Shown one piece after another: positions 17,809-27,467 of a DNA stretch of 64,000 nt (position 1 is its first letter; each line of letters starts with the position of its first letter). Source of the stretch: Anaerolineae bacterium (lineage in GTDB: Bacteria; Chloroflexota; Anaerolineae; Aggregatilineales; Aggregatilineaceae); the NCBI GenBank assembly GCA_027494015.1, contig JAOSJP010000040.1, positions 103,848 through 167,847 on the forward strand. Direction: 5' to 3'. A program made the position numbers and the translations under genes. The notes beneath the pieces were generated by a model, which saw nothing but the letters and a program-made list of their open reading frames with translations, was not told the DNA's origin and ran no database searches.

Positions 17809-18015
17809 ATGGCCAAGAAGTCTATGGTAGCGCGTGAGACACGGCGCAAGTACAAGGTGCGCGTGCGCAATCGCTGCCAGTACGTAGACCCCCATTCGGG
17901 GAAAGTATGCGGTCGTCCGCGCGGCTATATCCGCCGCTTTGGACTGTGCCGCATCCACTTCCGGGAGCTGGCGCTCGAAGGCCAGATTCCTGGGGTGGTC
18001 AAGTCTAGCTGGTAA
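17809..18015 (+). CDS. rpsN: 30S ribosomal protein S14, zinc-type with altered metal site
   Basis: A 68-residue S14 of the short type. The usual type-Z site is C-x2-C...C-x2-C. Here the first pair reads C23-x10-C34, with YVDPHSGKV inserted after C23-Q24. The last ligand position is His50 instead of Cys (C47-x2-H50, in [10 protein letters not shown]). The rest is canonical: [20 protein letters not shown] at the start and [11 protein letters not shown] in the centre. Three Cys plus His could still bind zinc. GGAAGGAAGGTCTCG precedes the ATG. Confidence 0.93.
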   Translation: MAKKSMVARETRRKYKVRVRNRCQYVDPHSGKVCGRPRGYIRRFGLCRIHFRELALEGQIPGVVKSSW

Positions 18016-18031
18016 CTGACCGGAGCAAACC

Positions 18032-18436
18032 ATGCTAAGCGATCCTATTGCTGATATGTTGACCCGCATTCGCAATGCCATCATGGTCGGGCATAGCACG
18101 GTGGCTATCCCGCATTCCAAGACCAAGCTGGCCATTGCCCAAATTCTCAAGGATGAGGGGTACATCGCCGATGTGGTGGAAGAAGAGGGCAAGCCCGCTT
18201 CGACCATCGTGATCACCCTCAAGTACTGGGGCAGCCGCCGCGAGCGCCGCCCTGTCATCAGCGATCTCAAGCGTGTGAGCAAGCCCGGTCGCCGGGTGTA
18301 TGTGGGCAAGAACGACATCCCCTGGGTGCTCAGCGGAATGGGCATTTCGATCCTGACCACCCCGCGCGGCATCATGACCGGCCAACAGGCGCGGCGTCAG
18401 GGTGTTGGTGGCGAGGTGCTGTGCTACGTCTGGTAA
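18032..18436 (+). CDS. rpsH: 30S ribosomal protein S8
   Basis: A 134-residue central-domain 16S-binding protein. [18 protein letters not shown] opens it, and the C-terminal signature [20 protein letters not shown] is intact. In E. coli S8 represses the spc operon by binding mRNA near rplE; no equivalent site was recognised here. A 181-base gap without a recognised feature follows before rplF. Confidence 0.96.
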   Translation: MLSDPIADMLTRIRNAIMVGHSTVAIPHSKTKLAIAQILKDEGYIADVVEEEGKPASTIVITLKYWGSRRERRPVISDLKRVSKPGRRVYVGKNDIPWVLSGMGISILTTPRGIMTGQQARRQGVGGEVLCYVW

Positions 18437-18617
18437 AGGCGCAGCACAGCGCCGAGGGCACGCCTGAACTGGGCCGACGGGTGCCAGTAGAGGCTCTGGT
18501 CGAGGGAGTGGAAGGGAGCGCTTCTTCTCTTCGCCCAGAAGTTCTACGCCACACCCTGGCCCGGCCAACGTCCCTGGTGCTGCTTATCGTCAGCATGTTG
18601 AAGGAAGGATAGGAACC

Positions 18618-19163
18618 GTGTCACGTATTGGGAAGAAACCTATTCCGATCCCGGACAAGGTTCAGGTGACGATTGACGGAAGCCAGGTGACCGTCAAGGG
18701 TCCGAAGGGGGAACTGCATCATACGTTCCCTGCCGAGATGGTCATCAAGCAGGAAGACGGCCAGATCGTGGTCGAGCGCCCGTCCGACCAGCGCCAGCAT
18801 CGCGCCTTTCATGGCATGACGCGCGCCCTGATCGCCAATATGGTGACGGGCGTCAGCGCTGGCTTCGTGCGCGTGCTGGTCGTTGAGGGTGTCGGCTACC
18901 ACGCTGAGATGGACGGCAAGACCCTGGTGATGCACCTGGGCTATTCGCACTCCATCCCGGTCGAGCCGCCTCTTCATGTGGCCTTCGTCGTCGAAGAACG
19001 AGGCCGGATCATCCGCATCAGCGGCATAGACAAACAGGTGGTCGGCCAGTTGGCGGCCAACATTCGCGGGCTGCGGCCCCCGGAGCCTTACATGGGCAAG
19101 GGCGTGCGCTATGAGGGCGAGCGCGTCCGCCGTAAGGCAGGTAAAGCGGGCAAGGCTGGCTAG
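18618..19163 (+). CDS. rplF: 50S ribosomal protein L6
   Basis: A 181-residue two-domain protein at the factor-binding site. It begins VSRIGKKPIPIPDKVQVTID from a GTG codon preceded by AAGGAAGGATAGGA, and the C-terminal signature RPPEPYMGKGVRYEGERVRRKAGK is canonical. The protein ends with an extra Lys/Gly/Ala tail. Confidence 0.96.
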   Translation: MSRIGKKPIPIPDKVQVTIDGSQVTVKGPKGELHHTFPAEMVIKQEDGQIVVERPSDQRQHRAFHGMTRALIANMVTGVSAGFVRVLVVEGVGYHAEMDGKTLVMHLGYSHSIPVEPPLHVAFVVEERGRIIRISGIDKQVVGQLAANIRGLRPPEPYMGKGVRYEGERVRRKAGKAGKAG

Positions 19164-19188
19164 GCTGTAGTGCGTAGAGAGTGAAGCC

Positions 19189-19551
19189 ATGAGTGAGAAA
19201 TCGCGTATTGCGCGCCGACGCCGTCATCGCCGTGTCCGCGCCAGAATTGCTGGCACGCCAGAGCGTCCGCGCCTGAATGTGTTCCGTAGCCTGGGCAACA
19301 TCTACGCCCAGGTCATTGACGACGTGGCCGGCCAGACGTTGGCCTCGGCCTCTACCATTGACCGCGAGCTTCGCGGGCAGCTTGAGGGGAAGTCCAAGAC
19401 GGACGCCGCCAAGCTGGTCGGTGAGCTGGTCGCCCAGCGCGCCCAGGCCGCCGGGATCAAGCAGGTCATCTTCGATCGCGGGGGGTACCGCTATCACGGT
19501 CGGGTCAGGGCGCTGGCCGACGGCGCGCGCGCCGCTGGGTTGGAGTTCTAG
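19189..19551 (+). CDS. rplR: 50S ribosomal protein L18
   Basis: A 120-residue 5S rRNA-binding protein. It shows [20 protein letters not shown] at the start, [13 protein letters not shown] in the centre and [20 protein letters not shown] at the end. Usual position between L6 and S5. Confidence 0.97.
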   Translation: MSEKSRIARRRRHRRVRARIAGTPERPRLNVFRSLGNIYAQVIDDVAGQTLASASTIDRELRGQLEGKSKTDAAKLVGELVAQRAQAAGIKQVIFDRGGYRYHGRVRALADGARAAGLEF

Positions 19552-19630
19552 GACGAGTGCACCCGGTCGCCAGGCAAGGGCGCGGGAGTGCGCCCGACCT
19601 GGCACAGTGGGCTGACTTTTGGAGAGAACC

Positions 19631-20173
19631 ATGGGAAGACGAGAACCACGACGCGAAGAGGAACGAGACGAACTCGACGAGCGCGTCATAGACATCAGCC
19701 GCGTCGCCAAAGTGGTGAAAGGTGGCCGTCGTTTTGCCTTCCGCTCAGTGGTGGTTGTCGGCGATAACAGGGGCCAGGTGGGCATTGGCGTCGGCAAGGC
19801 GCGTGGCGTTCCCGATGCCATCCGCAAGGCGTCGGAGCGCGCGCGGCGCAACATGCACGCGGTGTCGCTGACGGGCACGACCATCCCCCATGAGGTGACG
19901 GGTCGGCGCGGCGGCGCGAAGGTCTTTCTGAAGCCCGCCTCGCCCGGCACGGGCGTGATCGCGGGGGGTGGCGTGCGCGCCGTGCTGGAAGCAGCAGGCG
20001 TGCGCGACATCCTCAGCAAGAGCCAGGGCAGCGCCAACACGCTGAACGTGGCCTATGCCACCATCGAGGCGCTGGCCCAGCTCAAGGACAGCGCAACCCT
20101 GGCGGCCATGCGCGGCAAAGACCCGGCGCAGCTCCAGCCCTTCTGGAATCGCGGGAGGAAGCCGAATGACTGA
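19631..20173 (+). CDS. rpsE: 30S ribosomal protein S5
   Basis: A 180-residue S5. Start at [20 protein letters not shown] is fixed by GGAGAGAACC upstream. The double-stranded RNA-binding core [22 protein letters not shown] and the loop [20 protein letters not shown] are standard, as is the C-terminal [16 protein letters not shown]. It overlaps the rpmD start by 8 bases. Confidence 0.96.
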   Translation: MGRREPRREEERDELDERVIDISRVAKVVKGGRRFAFRSVVVVGDNRGQVGIGVGKARGVPDAIRKASERARRNMHAVSLTGTTIPHEVTGRRGGAKVFLKPASPGTGVIAGGGVRAVLEAAGVRDILSKSQGSANTLNVAYATIEALAQLKDSATLAAMRGKDPAQLQPFWNRGRKPND

Positions 20174-20357
20174 CAAGAAGCTGCGCGTCACGTTGGTGCG
20201 CAGCCCCATCGGCTACAATAAGCGCCAGAAAGCCACCGTCAAGGCGCTGGGGCTGGGCCGCATGAACTCGACGGTGGTGCATGACGACACGCCGCCTATC
20301 CGGGGCATGATCCACAAGGTCATCCACCTGGTGAAGGTCGAGGAGATCGAGGCATGA
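20166..20357 (+). CDS. rpmD: 50S ribosomal protein L30
   Basis: A 63-residue L30 with the signature [20 protein letters not shown] and [20 protein letters not shown]. The ATG at 20166 lies within the S5 end and is preceded by GGGAGGAAGC; longer in-frame readings upstream are not conserved. Its TGA overlaps the rplO ATG. Confidence 0.95.
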   Translation: MTDKKLRVTLVRSPIGYNKRQKATVKALGLGRMNSTVVHDDTPPIRGMIHKVIHLVKVEEIEA

Positions 20358-20881
20358 AGCTACACGACCTGCGCCCAGACAAAGGGGCCACAAGACCACG
20401 CAAGCGCGTGGGCCGGGGTATCAGCGCCGGCCAGGGCAAGACGGCGGGACGCGGCACCAAAGGCCAGGGCGCGCGCAGCGGCGGCGGCAAGGGTGCCTAC
20501 TTCGAGGGTGGACAGCTTCCGCTCGTGCGGCGCCTGCCGTTCAAGCGCGGCTTCACCAACATCTTCCGCGTCGAATACCAGGAAGTGAACCTGGAATCGC
20601 TGGCGCGCGCCTTCAACGACGGCGAGACCGTCACCCCGCAGACCCTGGCAGAAAAGGGCCTGATCAAGAAGGCCGACGAGCCGGTGGTCATCCTGGGGGA
20701 GGGCGATCTGAGCGCCAGGCTGACCGTCAGCGCGCACCGCTTCTCGAAGAGCGCGCAGGAGAAGATCGAGGCCGCCGGCGGCTCGGTGCAAATCCTTGAG
20801 CTGCTGGTGAGCGGCGCGCGTGCGACCGTCAAGAAGCTGCGCAAGGACCAGCTCGGCAAGCTGCGCGCCCAGCAAGAGTGA
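20354..20881 (+). CDS. rplO: 50S ribosomal protein L15
   Basis: A 175-residue late-assembly protein. The glycine/arginine-rich N-terminal extension includes [20 protein letters not shown], then [20 protein letters not shown]. The C-terminal domain ends with a longer Lys/Arg tail than in E. coli. It is coupled to rpmD by a 4-base overlap. A 270-base gap with a palindromic repeat separates it from secY. Confidence 0.96.
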   Translation: MKLHDLRPDKGATRPRKRVGRGISAGQGKTAGRGTKGQGARSGGGKGAYFEGGQLPLVRRLPFKRGFTNIFRVEYQEVNLESLARAFNDGETVTPQTLAEKGLIKKADEPVVILGEGDLSARLTVSAHRFSKSAQEKIEAAGGSVQILELLVSGARATVKKLRKDQLGKLRAQQE

Positions 20882-20984
20882 TGAGCGCGCTCGCCTGGTG
20901 GTGGCAGGCCGGGTGCCCGGCACCCGCCTGCCCTGGTTCGGGCCACTGCATGGAGGGTGTAACCGGGCTTGGTGCACGTGCAGA

Positions 20985-21092
20985 GGGTTTCTGGTTTTTG
21001 GTTGTTGGTTCTTAGTTGTTGGTTTCTTGGTAGAATCGGCGCGCAGCGGTTCTGCCAGTAACCAATGACCAACAACCAACAACCAATTACCC
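20985..21092. repeat. AACC-rich palindromic intergenic repeat, copy 2
   Basis: The left arm GGGTTTCTGGTTTTTGGTTG... (20985-21024) is complementary to a right arm rich in GACCAACAACCAACAACC (21058-21092). The left arm matches the element at 331-360 almost exactly. It lies within the rplO-secY gap, interrupting an otherwise tight operon. Confidence 0.75.
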
Positions 21093-21151
21093 ATAATCCA
21101 TTCGCGTCCAGCCCGGTTTCTCCATTAGATTAGCGGATAAGGAATGACACC

Positions 21152-22486
21152 ATGATCGAGGCGCTACGGAATGCGTTCCGGCTGCCAGACCTGCGGCGGA
21201 AGATGCTCTATACGCTCTTCATTCTGATCATCTACCAGTTTGCCGCGCATGTGACGGTGCCAGGGGTGCAGCGCGAGGCTCTAGATCAACTGTTCAGCGA
21301 CAACGAATCCGGATTCCTGAGCGTGCTCAACCTCCTGTCGGGAGGGGCCGTCTCCAATTTCAGCGTGATCGCCAACGGTGTGTACCCGTACATCACCGCC
21401 TCGATCATCCTGCAATTGCTGGTGCCCATCATCCCCCGCCTGGAAGCCATCGCCAAAGAGCCGGGCGGCAAGGAAAAGATCAACCAGTACACCTACTACC
21501 TGGCGATCCCCATGGCGGCCTTGCAGTCTGTCGGCCAGATCAACATCTTCCAGAGCCAGATCAACCAGTCGGGCATGGCGGTTGACCTCATTGAAGGGTT
21601 CGGCTTTGGGGCCGGCAGCAACCTGCTGACGACGCTGTCGGTCATCGTGACGATGACAGCAGGGACGATGTTCGCCATCTGGCTGGGCGAGCTGATCACC
21701 GAGCAGGGCATCGGTAACGGTATCTCGATCATCATCTTCGCCGGCATTGTGGCCCGCGTGCCTGCCAGCCTCTTCCAGTTGCTTCAGGGCGAGGCCGCGG
21801 CCTTCAACCTGATCACGTTTGTGGCGCTCACGCTGGTGACGGTGGTGGTCATCGTGATCATCCAGGAAGGCACGCGGCGCATCCCGGTGCAGTATGGCAA
21901 GCGCGTGCGCGGGCGCAAGATGTACGGCGGCGGGGCCACGCACATCCCGCTCAAGGTCAACACGGCGGGCATGATCCCGCTCATCTTCGCCCAGTCCATC
22001 GTGACCTTCCCGGCCATCGTCGCGGGCTTCTTCAGCGGCGACCTGGCCACGCGCATCCAGGATACGTTTGGCAACCAGACCGGGTTCCTCTACTGGTTCA
22101 TCTACTTCTGGTTGGTGGTAGGCTTCACGTTCTTCTACACCAACGTCATGATCCAGAACCAGAACCTGGCCGACAACCTGCAGAAGAACGGCGGATTCAT
22201 TCCCGGCATCCGGCCAGGACGCCGCACGCAGGACTACATCAACCGCATCGTCAACCGCATCACCCTGGTGGGCGCGGTGTTCCTGGGAACGGTGGCCATC
22301 CTGCCGGGCCTGACGCAGTTGATCCAGAATCTGGTGCTGGAGCCAGCGGTGGCGGCCAGCTCCGGCAACCCGGCGTTGGTCATCAGCAGCGCGGGTCTGA
22401 TCATCGTCGTCGGCGTGGTCATTGACACGATGCGCCAGCTTGAGGCGCAGTTGACCATGCGCAATTACGATGGATTCATGCGCTAG
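21152..22486 (+). CDS. secY: Preprotein translocase subunit SecY
   Basis: A 444-residue inner-membrane channel protein with about ten hydrophobic segments. The start ALRNAFRLPDLRRKMLYTLF is canonical. The plug/TM2 region includes FLSVLNLLSGGAVSNFSV, and the cytosolic loops RRIPVQYGKRVRGRKMYGGG and GGFIPGIRPGRRTQDYINRI are intact. It forms the Sec channel with SecE and SecG, which are not in this window. adk, which often follows secY, is absent: map is next, after a GGGCGC/GCGCCC hairpin at 22507-22522. Confidence 0.97.
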   Translation: MIEALRNAFRLPDLRRKMLYTLFILIIYQFAAHVTVPGVQREALDQLFSDNESGFLSVLNLLSGGAVSNFSVIANGVYPYITASIILQLLVPIIPRLEAIAKEPGGKEKINQYTYYLAIPMAALQSVGQINIFQSQINQSGMAVDLIEGFGFGAGSNLLTTLSVIVTMTAGTMFAIWLGELITEQGIGNGISIIIFAGIVARVPASLFQLLQGEAAAFNLITFVALTLVTVVVIVIIQEGTRRIPVQYGKRVRGRKMYGGGATHIPLKVNTAGMIPLIFAQSIVTFPAIVAGFFSGDLATRIQDTFGNQTGFLYWFIYFWLVVGFTFFYTNVMIQNQNLADNLQKNGGFIPGIRPGRRTQDYINRIVNRITLVGAVFLGTVAILPGLTQLIQNLVLEPAVAASSGNPALVISSAGLIIVVGVVIDTMRQLEAQLTMRNYDGFMR

Positions 22487-22551
22487 CGCAGTGGTGAGCG
22501 GGGAAGGGCGCAGCCTGCGCCCCTCTCCCCTTGCGGGGCAGGATTGATGCG

Positions 22552-23340
22552 ATGCCCGTGACGCCCAAGACGCCGGAAGAGTTGGTCATCATGCGCCAGG
22601 CAGGGCGCATCAACGCCCTGGCTTTGCAGGCCATGCGCCAGGCTGTCCGGCCTGGCATCAGCACGTTGGAACTGGACGCGATTGCCGCCGAGGTGCTGCG
22701 CCAGCACGGTGCCCGGCCCGCTTTCCTGGGCTATCCACCGGGCGGCGAGCATCCCTTCCCGGCGACGATCACGGCCTCCATCAACGATGAGCTGGTGCAC
22801 GGCATCCCGCACGCCGACCGTATCCTGCACGAGGGCGACATCATCAGCCTGGACTGCGGGACGATCTTCAACGGGTTCGTGGGCGACTCGGCGATCACCG
22901 TCGGGGTGGGGACGATTTCGCCAGAGGCGCAGCGCCTGCTGGAAGTGACCGAGCAGGCGTTGTACGAGGGCATGGCGGCGGCGCTGGCCGGCAACACCAC
23001 GCGCGACATCGCCCGCGCCGTGCAGCGTTTCGTCGAGCGGCACGGGTACAGCGTGGTGCGCGAGTACGCCGGGCACGGTGTGGGGCGGACCATGCACGAA
23101 GACCTGCATGTGCCCAACTGGTGGCCGAACGGGCGGCGCAGTCGCTACTTCCGCAGCGAGATGCTGCGGCCAGGGCACACCTTCGCCATCGAGCCGATGA
23201 TCAGCGCAGGGCGCGCGCCGGTGCGCACGCTGGACGATCACTGGACGGCGGTGACCCAGGACGGGTCGCTGTGCGCGCATTTCGAGCACACGGTCGCTGT
23301 CGCGCCCAAAGGCCCGCCGCTGATTCTGACGGCGCTCTAG
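22552..23340 (+). CDS. map: Methionine aminopeptidase, type I
   Basis: A 262-residue metalloprotease that removes the initiator methionine. The metal ligands are visible: the two Asp in SLDCGTIFNGFVGDSA, His in AGHGVGRTMHED, Glu in FAIEPMI and Glu in AHFEHTVAV. The start ATG at 22552 (MPVTPKTPEELVIMRQAG) fits the family; an upstream TTG in frame is unlikely. It sits between secY and rpsM, where infA and rpmJ would also be expected but are missing. Confidence 0.95.
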   Translation: MPVTPKTPEELVIMRQAGRINALALQAMRQAVRPGISTLELDAIAAEVLRQHGARPAFLGYPPGGEHPFPATITASINDELVHGIPHADRILHEGDIISLDCGTIFNGFVGDSAITVGVGTISPEAQRLLEVTEQALYEGMAAALAGNTTRDIARAVQRFVERHGYSVVREYAGHGVGRTMHEDLHVPNWWPNGRRSRYFRSEMLRPGHTFAIEPMISAGRAPVRTLDDHWTAVTQDGSLCAHFEHTVAVAPKGPPLILTAL

Positions 23341-23450
23341 GGCCGGGCGACCAGGCGAAGTTAACCCTGTTCAAGGGCAGCGCTTTTCGCTAAAATAGCA
23401 GTTCCGTCTGGCGGCTGGCTGCCGCCAAAGAACGAGGAGATGACGGCTTT

Positions 23451-23837
23451 ATGGCACGTATCGAGGGTGTGGATCTCCCGCGCAATAAGCGCGTCGAAGT
23501 CGCGCTCACCTATATCTACGGGATTGGCCCGACTCGCAGCAAACAGATTCTCGGCGAGACCGGCGTCAGCGCCGACACGCGCGTCAAAGACCTGACCGAA
23601 GACGAGGTTCAGCGGCTGCGCGAGAGCGTCGGCCAGTTCCGCGTTGAAGGTGAGCTGCGCCGTGAAGTCCAGCTCAACATCAAGCGGCTGATCGAGATCG
23701 GCAGCTATCGCGGCCTGCGTCACCGCCGCAGCCTGCCCGTGCGCGGCCAGCGAACCAAGACCAACGCTCGCACGCGGCGCGGCCCCAAAAAGACAGTTGC
23801 GGGACGTGGTCGTCGTCGTGGGGCCAAGAAGAAGTAG
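23451..23837 (+). CDS. rpsM: 30S ribosomal protein S13
   Basis: A 128-residue head protein contacting the 50S subunit and P-site t[24 protein letters not shown] opens it, with [12 protein letters not shown] following. The basic tail [20 protein letters not shown] and [12 protein letters not shown] is standard. CGAGGAGATGACGGCTTT precedes the ATG. The 110-base gap upstream contains a TAAAAT -10-like hexamer but no convincing -35. Confidence 0.97.
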   Translation: MARIEGVDLPRNKRVEVALTYIYGIGPTRSKQILGETGVSADTRVKDLTEDEVQRLRESVGQFRVEGELRREVQLNIKRLIEIGSYRGLRHRRSLPVRGQRTKTNARTRRGPKKTVAGRGRRRGAKKK

Positions 23838-23999
23838 TTCTGGGGGCCTACCTGACCCGCCTGCGGGCCTGCATGGCACTACGCTGTGCCGGGCCGCTTG
23901 AGCGCGACCTGCGCCGCCCACTGGGGCGGCCAGAGTGCGGGCGTGTGGCGGGGGAGTGCGACGTTCGCGGACCAAGTATCGAGGAGAATGTAAAGGACA

Positions 24000-24398
24000 A
24001 TGGGACGTACTCGTAGGGGGCCACAGCGCGGGCCACGCAAGGTCAGAAAGAATATCCCATACGGTCAGGCGCACATCCAGGCGACGTTCAACAACACGAT
24101 CGTCTCCATGAGCGATCAGCAGGGCAACGTCGTGGCCTGGGCCAGCGCCGGCACCGCCGGCTTCAAAGGCAGCCGCAAGAGCACGCCCTACGCGGCGCGT
24201 ATGGTCGCTCAGCAGGCGTCCGAGAACGCCAAAGAGCATGGGATGCAGGAAGTAGATGTGTTCGTCAAAGGGCCTGGCCCTGGCCGCGAAGCCGCTATTC
24301 GCGCCATCCAGGCGAGCGGGCTGAAGGTGCGCTCGATCACCGATGTGACGCCCGTCCCCCACAATGGGGTGCGCCCCCCCAAGAAGCGGCGCGTATAA
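24000..24398 (+). CDS. rpsK: 30S ribosomal protein S11
   Basis: A 132-residue platform protein. It contains [20 protein letters not shown], the core [20 protein letters not shown], and the C-terminal signature [20 protein letters not shown] with [17 protein letters not shown]. It lies 162 bases after rpsM; that gap has no recognisable rpmJ. Confidence 0.97.
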   Translation: MGRTRRGPQRGPRKVRKNIPYGQAHIQATFNNTIVSMSDQQGNVVAWASAGTAGFKGSRKSTPYAARMVAQQASENAKEHGMQEVDVFVKGPGPGREAAIRAIQASGLKVRSITDVTPVPHNGVRPPKKRRV

Positions 24399-24478
24399 CC
24401 GTCTGTGGACGGTCTGTGACCAATTTGAGACGAGTGGTGTAAACACACTTGTCCTAGTGTGGAGGAAGCCAGAACCCA

Positions 24479-25120
24479 ATGGCACGTTATACCGGACCAG
24501 TCTGTAAGCTCTGCCGCCGCGAAGGGGAGAAGCTCTTCCTGAAAGGCGCGCGGTGTATGTCGCCCAAGTGCTCGTTCGAGCGCCGCAGCTACGCCCCCGG
24601 CCAGCATGGCAAGGATGCCCAGTTCCGGCGCGGGCGCGGCTCGGACTATGCCCTCCAGCTTCGTGAGAAGCAGAAAGCGCGCCGCGTCTACGGCGTGCTG
24701 GAGCGCCAGTTCCGCCGCTATTTCGGCGAGGCGCTGCGTCGCCCCGGCCTGACCGGCTCGAACCTGCTCTCCATCCTCGAAACCCGCCTGGACAACGTCA
24801 TTTTCCGCATGGGATGGGCCGATTCGCGCAACCATGCCCGTCTGATGGTCCAGCATGGACATTTCGTGGTCAACGGTCGCCGGACGAATATCCCGTCGTA
24901 CCTGGTCGTCCCCGGCGACGTGATCGCTGTTCGCGATGGCAGCCGCGAGCGCGCCTATTTCAAAGAGCTGAAGTCCTACATGAGCGACCGTCCGGTTGCG
25001 CCTGAGTGGTTGGAAGTGGACGCGGCGGCGATGAAAGGCACTGTGCTGCGCGTGCCGGAGCGTCGTGATATTGATCTCCCGCTGAACGAACAGCTCATTG
25101 TGGAATACTACTCGCGCTAG
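24479..25120 (+). CDS. rpsD: 30S ribosomal protein S4 (zinc form)
   Basis: A 213-residue 16S 5'-domain assembly protein. The N-terminus has four cysteines, C9-x2-C12 and C26-x4-C31, of the zinc-containing S4 type. The S4 RNA-binding domain [20 protein letters not shown] and [19 protein letters not shown] is canonical, and the end [19 protein letters not shown] ([13 protein letters not shown]) is intact. Confidence 0.97.
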   Translation: MARYTGPVCKLCRREGEKLFLKGARCMSPKCSFERRSYAPGQHGKDAQFRRGRGSDYALQLREKQKARRVYGVLERQFRRYFGEALRRPGLTGSNLLSILETRLDNVIFRMGWADSRNHARLMVQHGHFVVNGRRTNIPSYLVVPGDVIAVRDGSRERAYFKELKSYMSDRPVAPEWLEVDAAAMKGTVLRVPERRDIDLPLNEQLIVEYYSR

Positions 25121-25171
25121 TCGCTGAGCCGGTGACTGCAACGAGCAGAAGTCCCATCTAGAGGAGGGGAC

Positions 25172-26146
25172 GTGGTTACGAACAACATGGTGCTGCCCAA
25201 GATCGAAGGGGACGCCGCTTCGCAGAAGTACGGGCGCTTCATCATCAGCCCGCTGGAGCAGGGATATGGCATTACAGTGGGCAACGCCCTGCGGCGCGTG
25301 CTGCTCTCCTCCCTGTCTGGCGCTGCGGTGACATCTATCCGGGTTGCGGGCGTTCACCACGAGTTCTCGGCAATTCCCGGCATCCGCGAGGATATGACCC
25401 AGTTCATCCTGCAGGTCAAGCAGCTTCGCCTCAAGCTGTTCGACACCGAGTCGGCGCGGCTGCGCCTGGAAATGCGCGGTGAGGGGACTGCTACGGCGGC
25501 GGACATCATCTGCCCGCCCGAAGTCGAGATCATCAACCCGGACCTGTACCTGTTCACGTCGGATGCTGAAGACACGCAGCTTGAAGTCGAGTTCACCGTC
25601 CAGACGGGGCGGGGCTTCTCGCCTTCAGAAGATCGCGGACGCCTGCCGATTGGCGAGCTGCCGGTGGATGCTGTCTTCAGCCCCATTCGCCGCGCCAACT
25701 ACGATGTTGAGCGGGCGCGCGTCGGCCAGAAGACCAACTATGACAAGCTCATCCTTGAAATCTGGACCGATGGCACCATCCGCCCCGAAGAGGCCATGAG
25801 CCAGGCGGCGGAAATCCTGATGAAGCACCTGATCATCATCGCCGGCGTCAGCGAGGAATCGCTGCTGCCGTCGGTTGAAGAGGAAGCGGTGCCCGATCCG
25901 AACGCCCTGCCGCCCGAAACGTATGAGACGCCCATCGAGACGCTCGACCTGAGCGTGCGCGTGTTCAACTCGCTCAAGCGCACAGGCATCACCAACGTGG
26001 GCGAAGTGCTGGAAATGCTCGACCGGGGGCCGGACGCCATGCTCGCCATCCGCAACTTCGGCGAGAAGTCGCTGGATGAGCTGATCACGCGGCTCAAGGA
26101 AAAAAACTACCTGCCGGAAGAGCACGACATCTTCGACGGCGGCTAA
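25172..26146 (+). CDS. rpoA: DNA-directed RNA polymerase alpha subunit
   Basis: A 324-residue subunit that nucleates core polymerase assembly and binds UP elements and activators. The N-terminal domain has GRFIISPLEQGYGITVGNAL and RRVLLSSLSGAAVTSIRV. An acidic linker precedes the C-terminal domain LDLSVRVFNSLKRTGITNVG with NFGEKSLDELITRL. The GTG start at 25172 has GAGGAGGGGAC directly upstream; an ATG five codons later is the alternative. Confidence 0.96.
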   Translation: MVTNNMVLPKIEGDAASQKYGRFIISPLEQGYGITVGNALRRVLLSSLSGAAVTSIRVAGVHHEFSAIPGIREDMTQFILQVKQLRLKLFDTESARLRLEMRGEGTATAADIICPPEVEIINPDLYLFTSDAEDTQLEVEFTVQTGRGFSPSEDRGRLPIGELPVDAVFSPIRRANYDVERARVGQKTNYDKLILEIWTDGTIRPEEAMSQAAEILMKHLIIIAGVSEESLLPSVEEEAVPDPNALPPETYETPIETLDLSVRVFNSLKRTGITNVGEVLEMLDRGPDAMLAIRNFGEKSLDELITRLKEKNYLPEEHDIFDGG

Positions 26147-26241
26147 CTAACCTATCCGTAAGCCGTCGGGCGCAGCCAGAGCCGCGCCCCTACGCGGGCA
26201 AATTTACGGGTAGATACTAACAGACGAGGAATCTGGCCGAC

Positions 26242-26631
26242 ATGAGACACAAAGTAGCTGGCAAGAGGCTCAGCCGCAGCACAGGGCATCGCAACGCGCT
26301 GCGCCGCAACCTGATCAACGCCCTGTTCCGTCACGAGCGCATCAAGACGACGGATGCCAAGGCCGAGGCCATTCGCGCCGAAGCCGAGAAGATCATCACC
26401 CTGGCCAAGCGCGGCCTGGCCCACCAGGACCCGGCGCGCGGCGTGCACGCCCGGCGCGTGGTTTTCGCCCGCCTGCGCGACAAGGACAACGTCCACAAGC
26501 TGTTCGACGAGCTGGCCCCGCGCTACGCGGAGCGCCCCGGCGGTTACACGCGCATCTACAAGCTGGGGCCGCGTCATGGCGATGCAGCGCCGATGGTGCT
26601 GCTTGAGCTGGTGGATCGCGAGGAAGCCTAG
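26242..26631 (+). CDS. rplQ: 50S ribosomal protein L17
   Basis: A 129-residue exit-tunnel protein. MRHKVAGKRLSRSTGHRNAL, RRNLINALFRHERIKTTDAK and the closing GDAAPMVLLELVD are standard. It follows rpoA after 95 bases that include a partial GCGCAGCC...GCGCCCCTAC repeat (about 26168-26195), and truA begins 8 bases after its stop. Confidence 0.97.
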   Translation: MRHKVAGKRLSRSTGHRNALRRNLINALFRHERIKTTDAKAEAIRAEAEKIITLAKRGLAHQDPARGVHARRVVFARLRDKDNVHKLFDELAPRYAERPGGYTRIYKLGPRHGDAAPMVLLELVDREEA

Positions 26632-26639
26632 CGATCGCG

Positions 26640-27467
26640 ATGACCCGCCCCGACTCCCCGCCGGCGACCGCGCGCTACCGGGCGGTGGTCGCCTATGATG
26701 GAACCCGTTACTTCGGGTTTCAGCGCCAGGCGGGGGATACGCCCACCGTGCAGGCCGCGCTCGAAGCGGCCATCGCGCGGGTGACCGGGCAGCGGGTGGC
26801 GGTGCTGGCGGCGGGGCGCACAGATGCCGGTGTCCATGCCACCGGCCAGGTGATCGCCTTCGACGCCGCCTGGCGACACGCTCCCGCCGACCTGTGGCGC
26901 GCGCTGAACGCCAACCTGCCGGACGATGTGGCGCTCAACGCGCTGGATGAGGCACCGGCGGGCTTTCACCCGCGCTATGACGCGCGCAGCCGGGTGTACG
27001 AGTACACGTTCTACGTCGCGCCGGTGCGCCAGCCTTTGCTGGATCGCTGGGCATGGCAGGTGAAGGCCGGACGGCCACTTAACAACGAGAAGATGCAGCG
27101 CGCAGCGGGCCTGCTGGTGGGGGCGCACGACTTCGCCGCCTTTGGGCAGCCGCCCCAGGGAGAGAGCACCGTCCGCCAGGTCTTGCGCTCGGAGCTGGAG
27201 ACGCTGGCAGCAGCGCCGCCCGTCCTCCAGCGTGTGCGCTACCGCATCGAGGCGAACGCCTTCCTGTACCGCATGGTGCGCCGGGTTGTGGGCGCGCTGG
27301 TGCGCGTGGGGAGCGGGGCGCTGGCGCTCGACGAGTTTGAGCGGGCGCTGCACGCCGCCGAAGGGGAATGGCCGAACCAGGCAGCCCCGGCGCGGGGGCT
27401 GTGCCTGATCGCAGTGATCTATGACGATGGGCGGGGAGATGCCCGCTGGAGCAAAGTGGAACGATGA
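26640..27467 (+). CDS. truA: tRNA pseudouridine(38-40) synthase
   Basis: A 275-residue enzyme that isomerises uridines 38-40 in the anticodon arm of tRNAs. The catalytic aspartate is D62 in [15 protein letters not shown], preceded by [12 protein letters not shown] and followed by [15 protein letters not shown] and [15 protein letters not shown]. Length is typical. It is sandwiched between rplQ and rplM, overlapping the latter by 4 bases, an arrangement also found in Firmicutes. Confidence 0.95.
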   Translation: MTRPDSPPATARYRAVVAYDGTRYFGFQRQAGDTPTVQAALEAAIARVTGQRVAVLAAGRTDAGVHATGQVIAFDAAWRHAPADLWRALNANLPDDVALNALDEAPAGFHPRYDARSRVYEYTFYVAPVRQPLLDRWAWQVKAGRPLNNEKMQRAAGLLVGAHDFAAFGQPPQGESTVRQVLRSELETLAAAPPVLQRVRYRIEANAFLYRMVRRVVGALVRVGSGALALDEFERALHAAEGEWPNQAAPARGLCLIAVIYDDGRGDARWSKVER

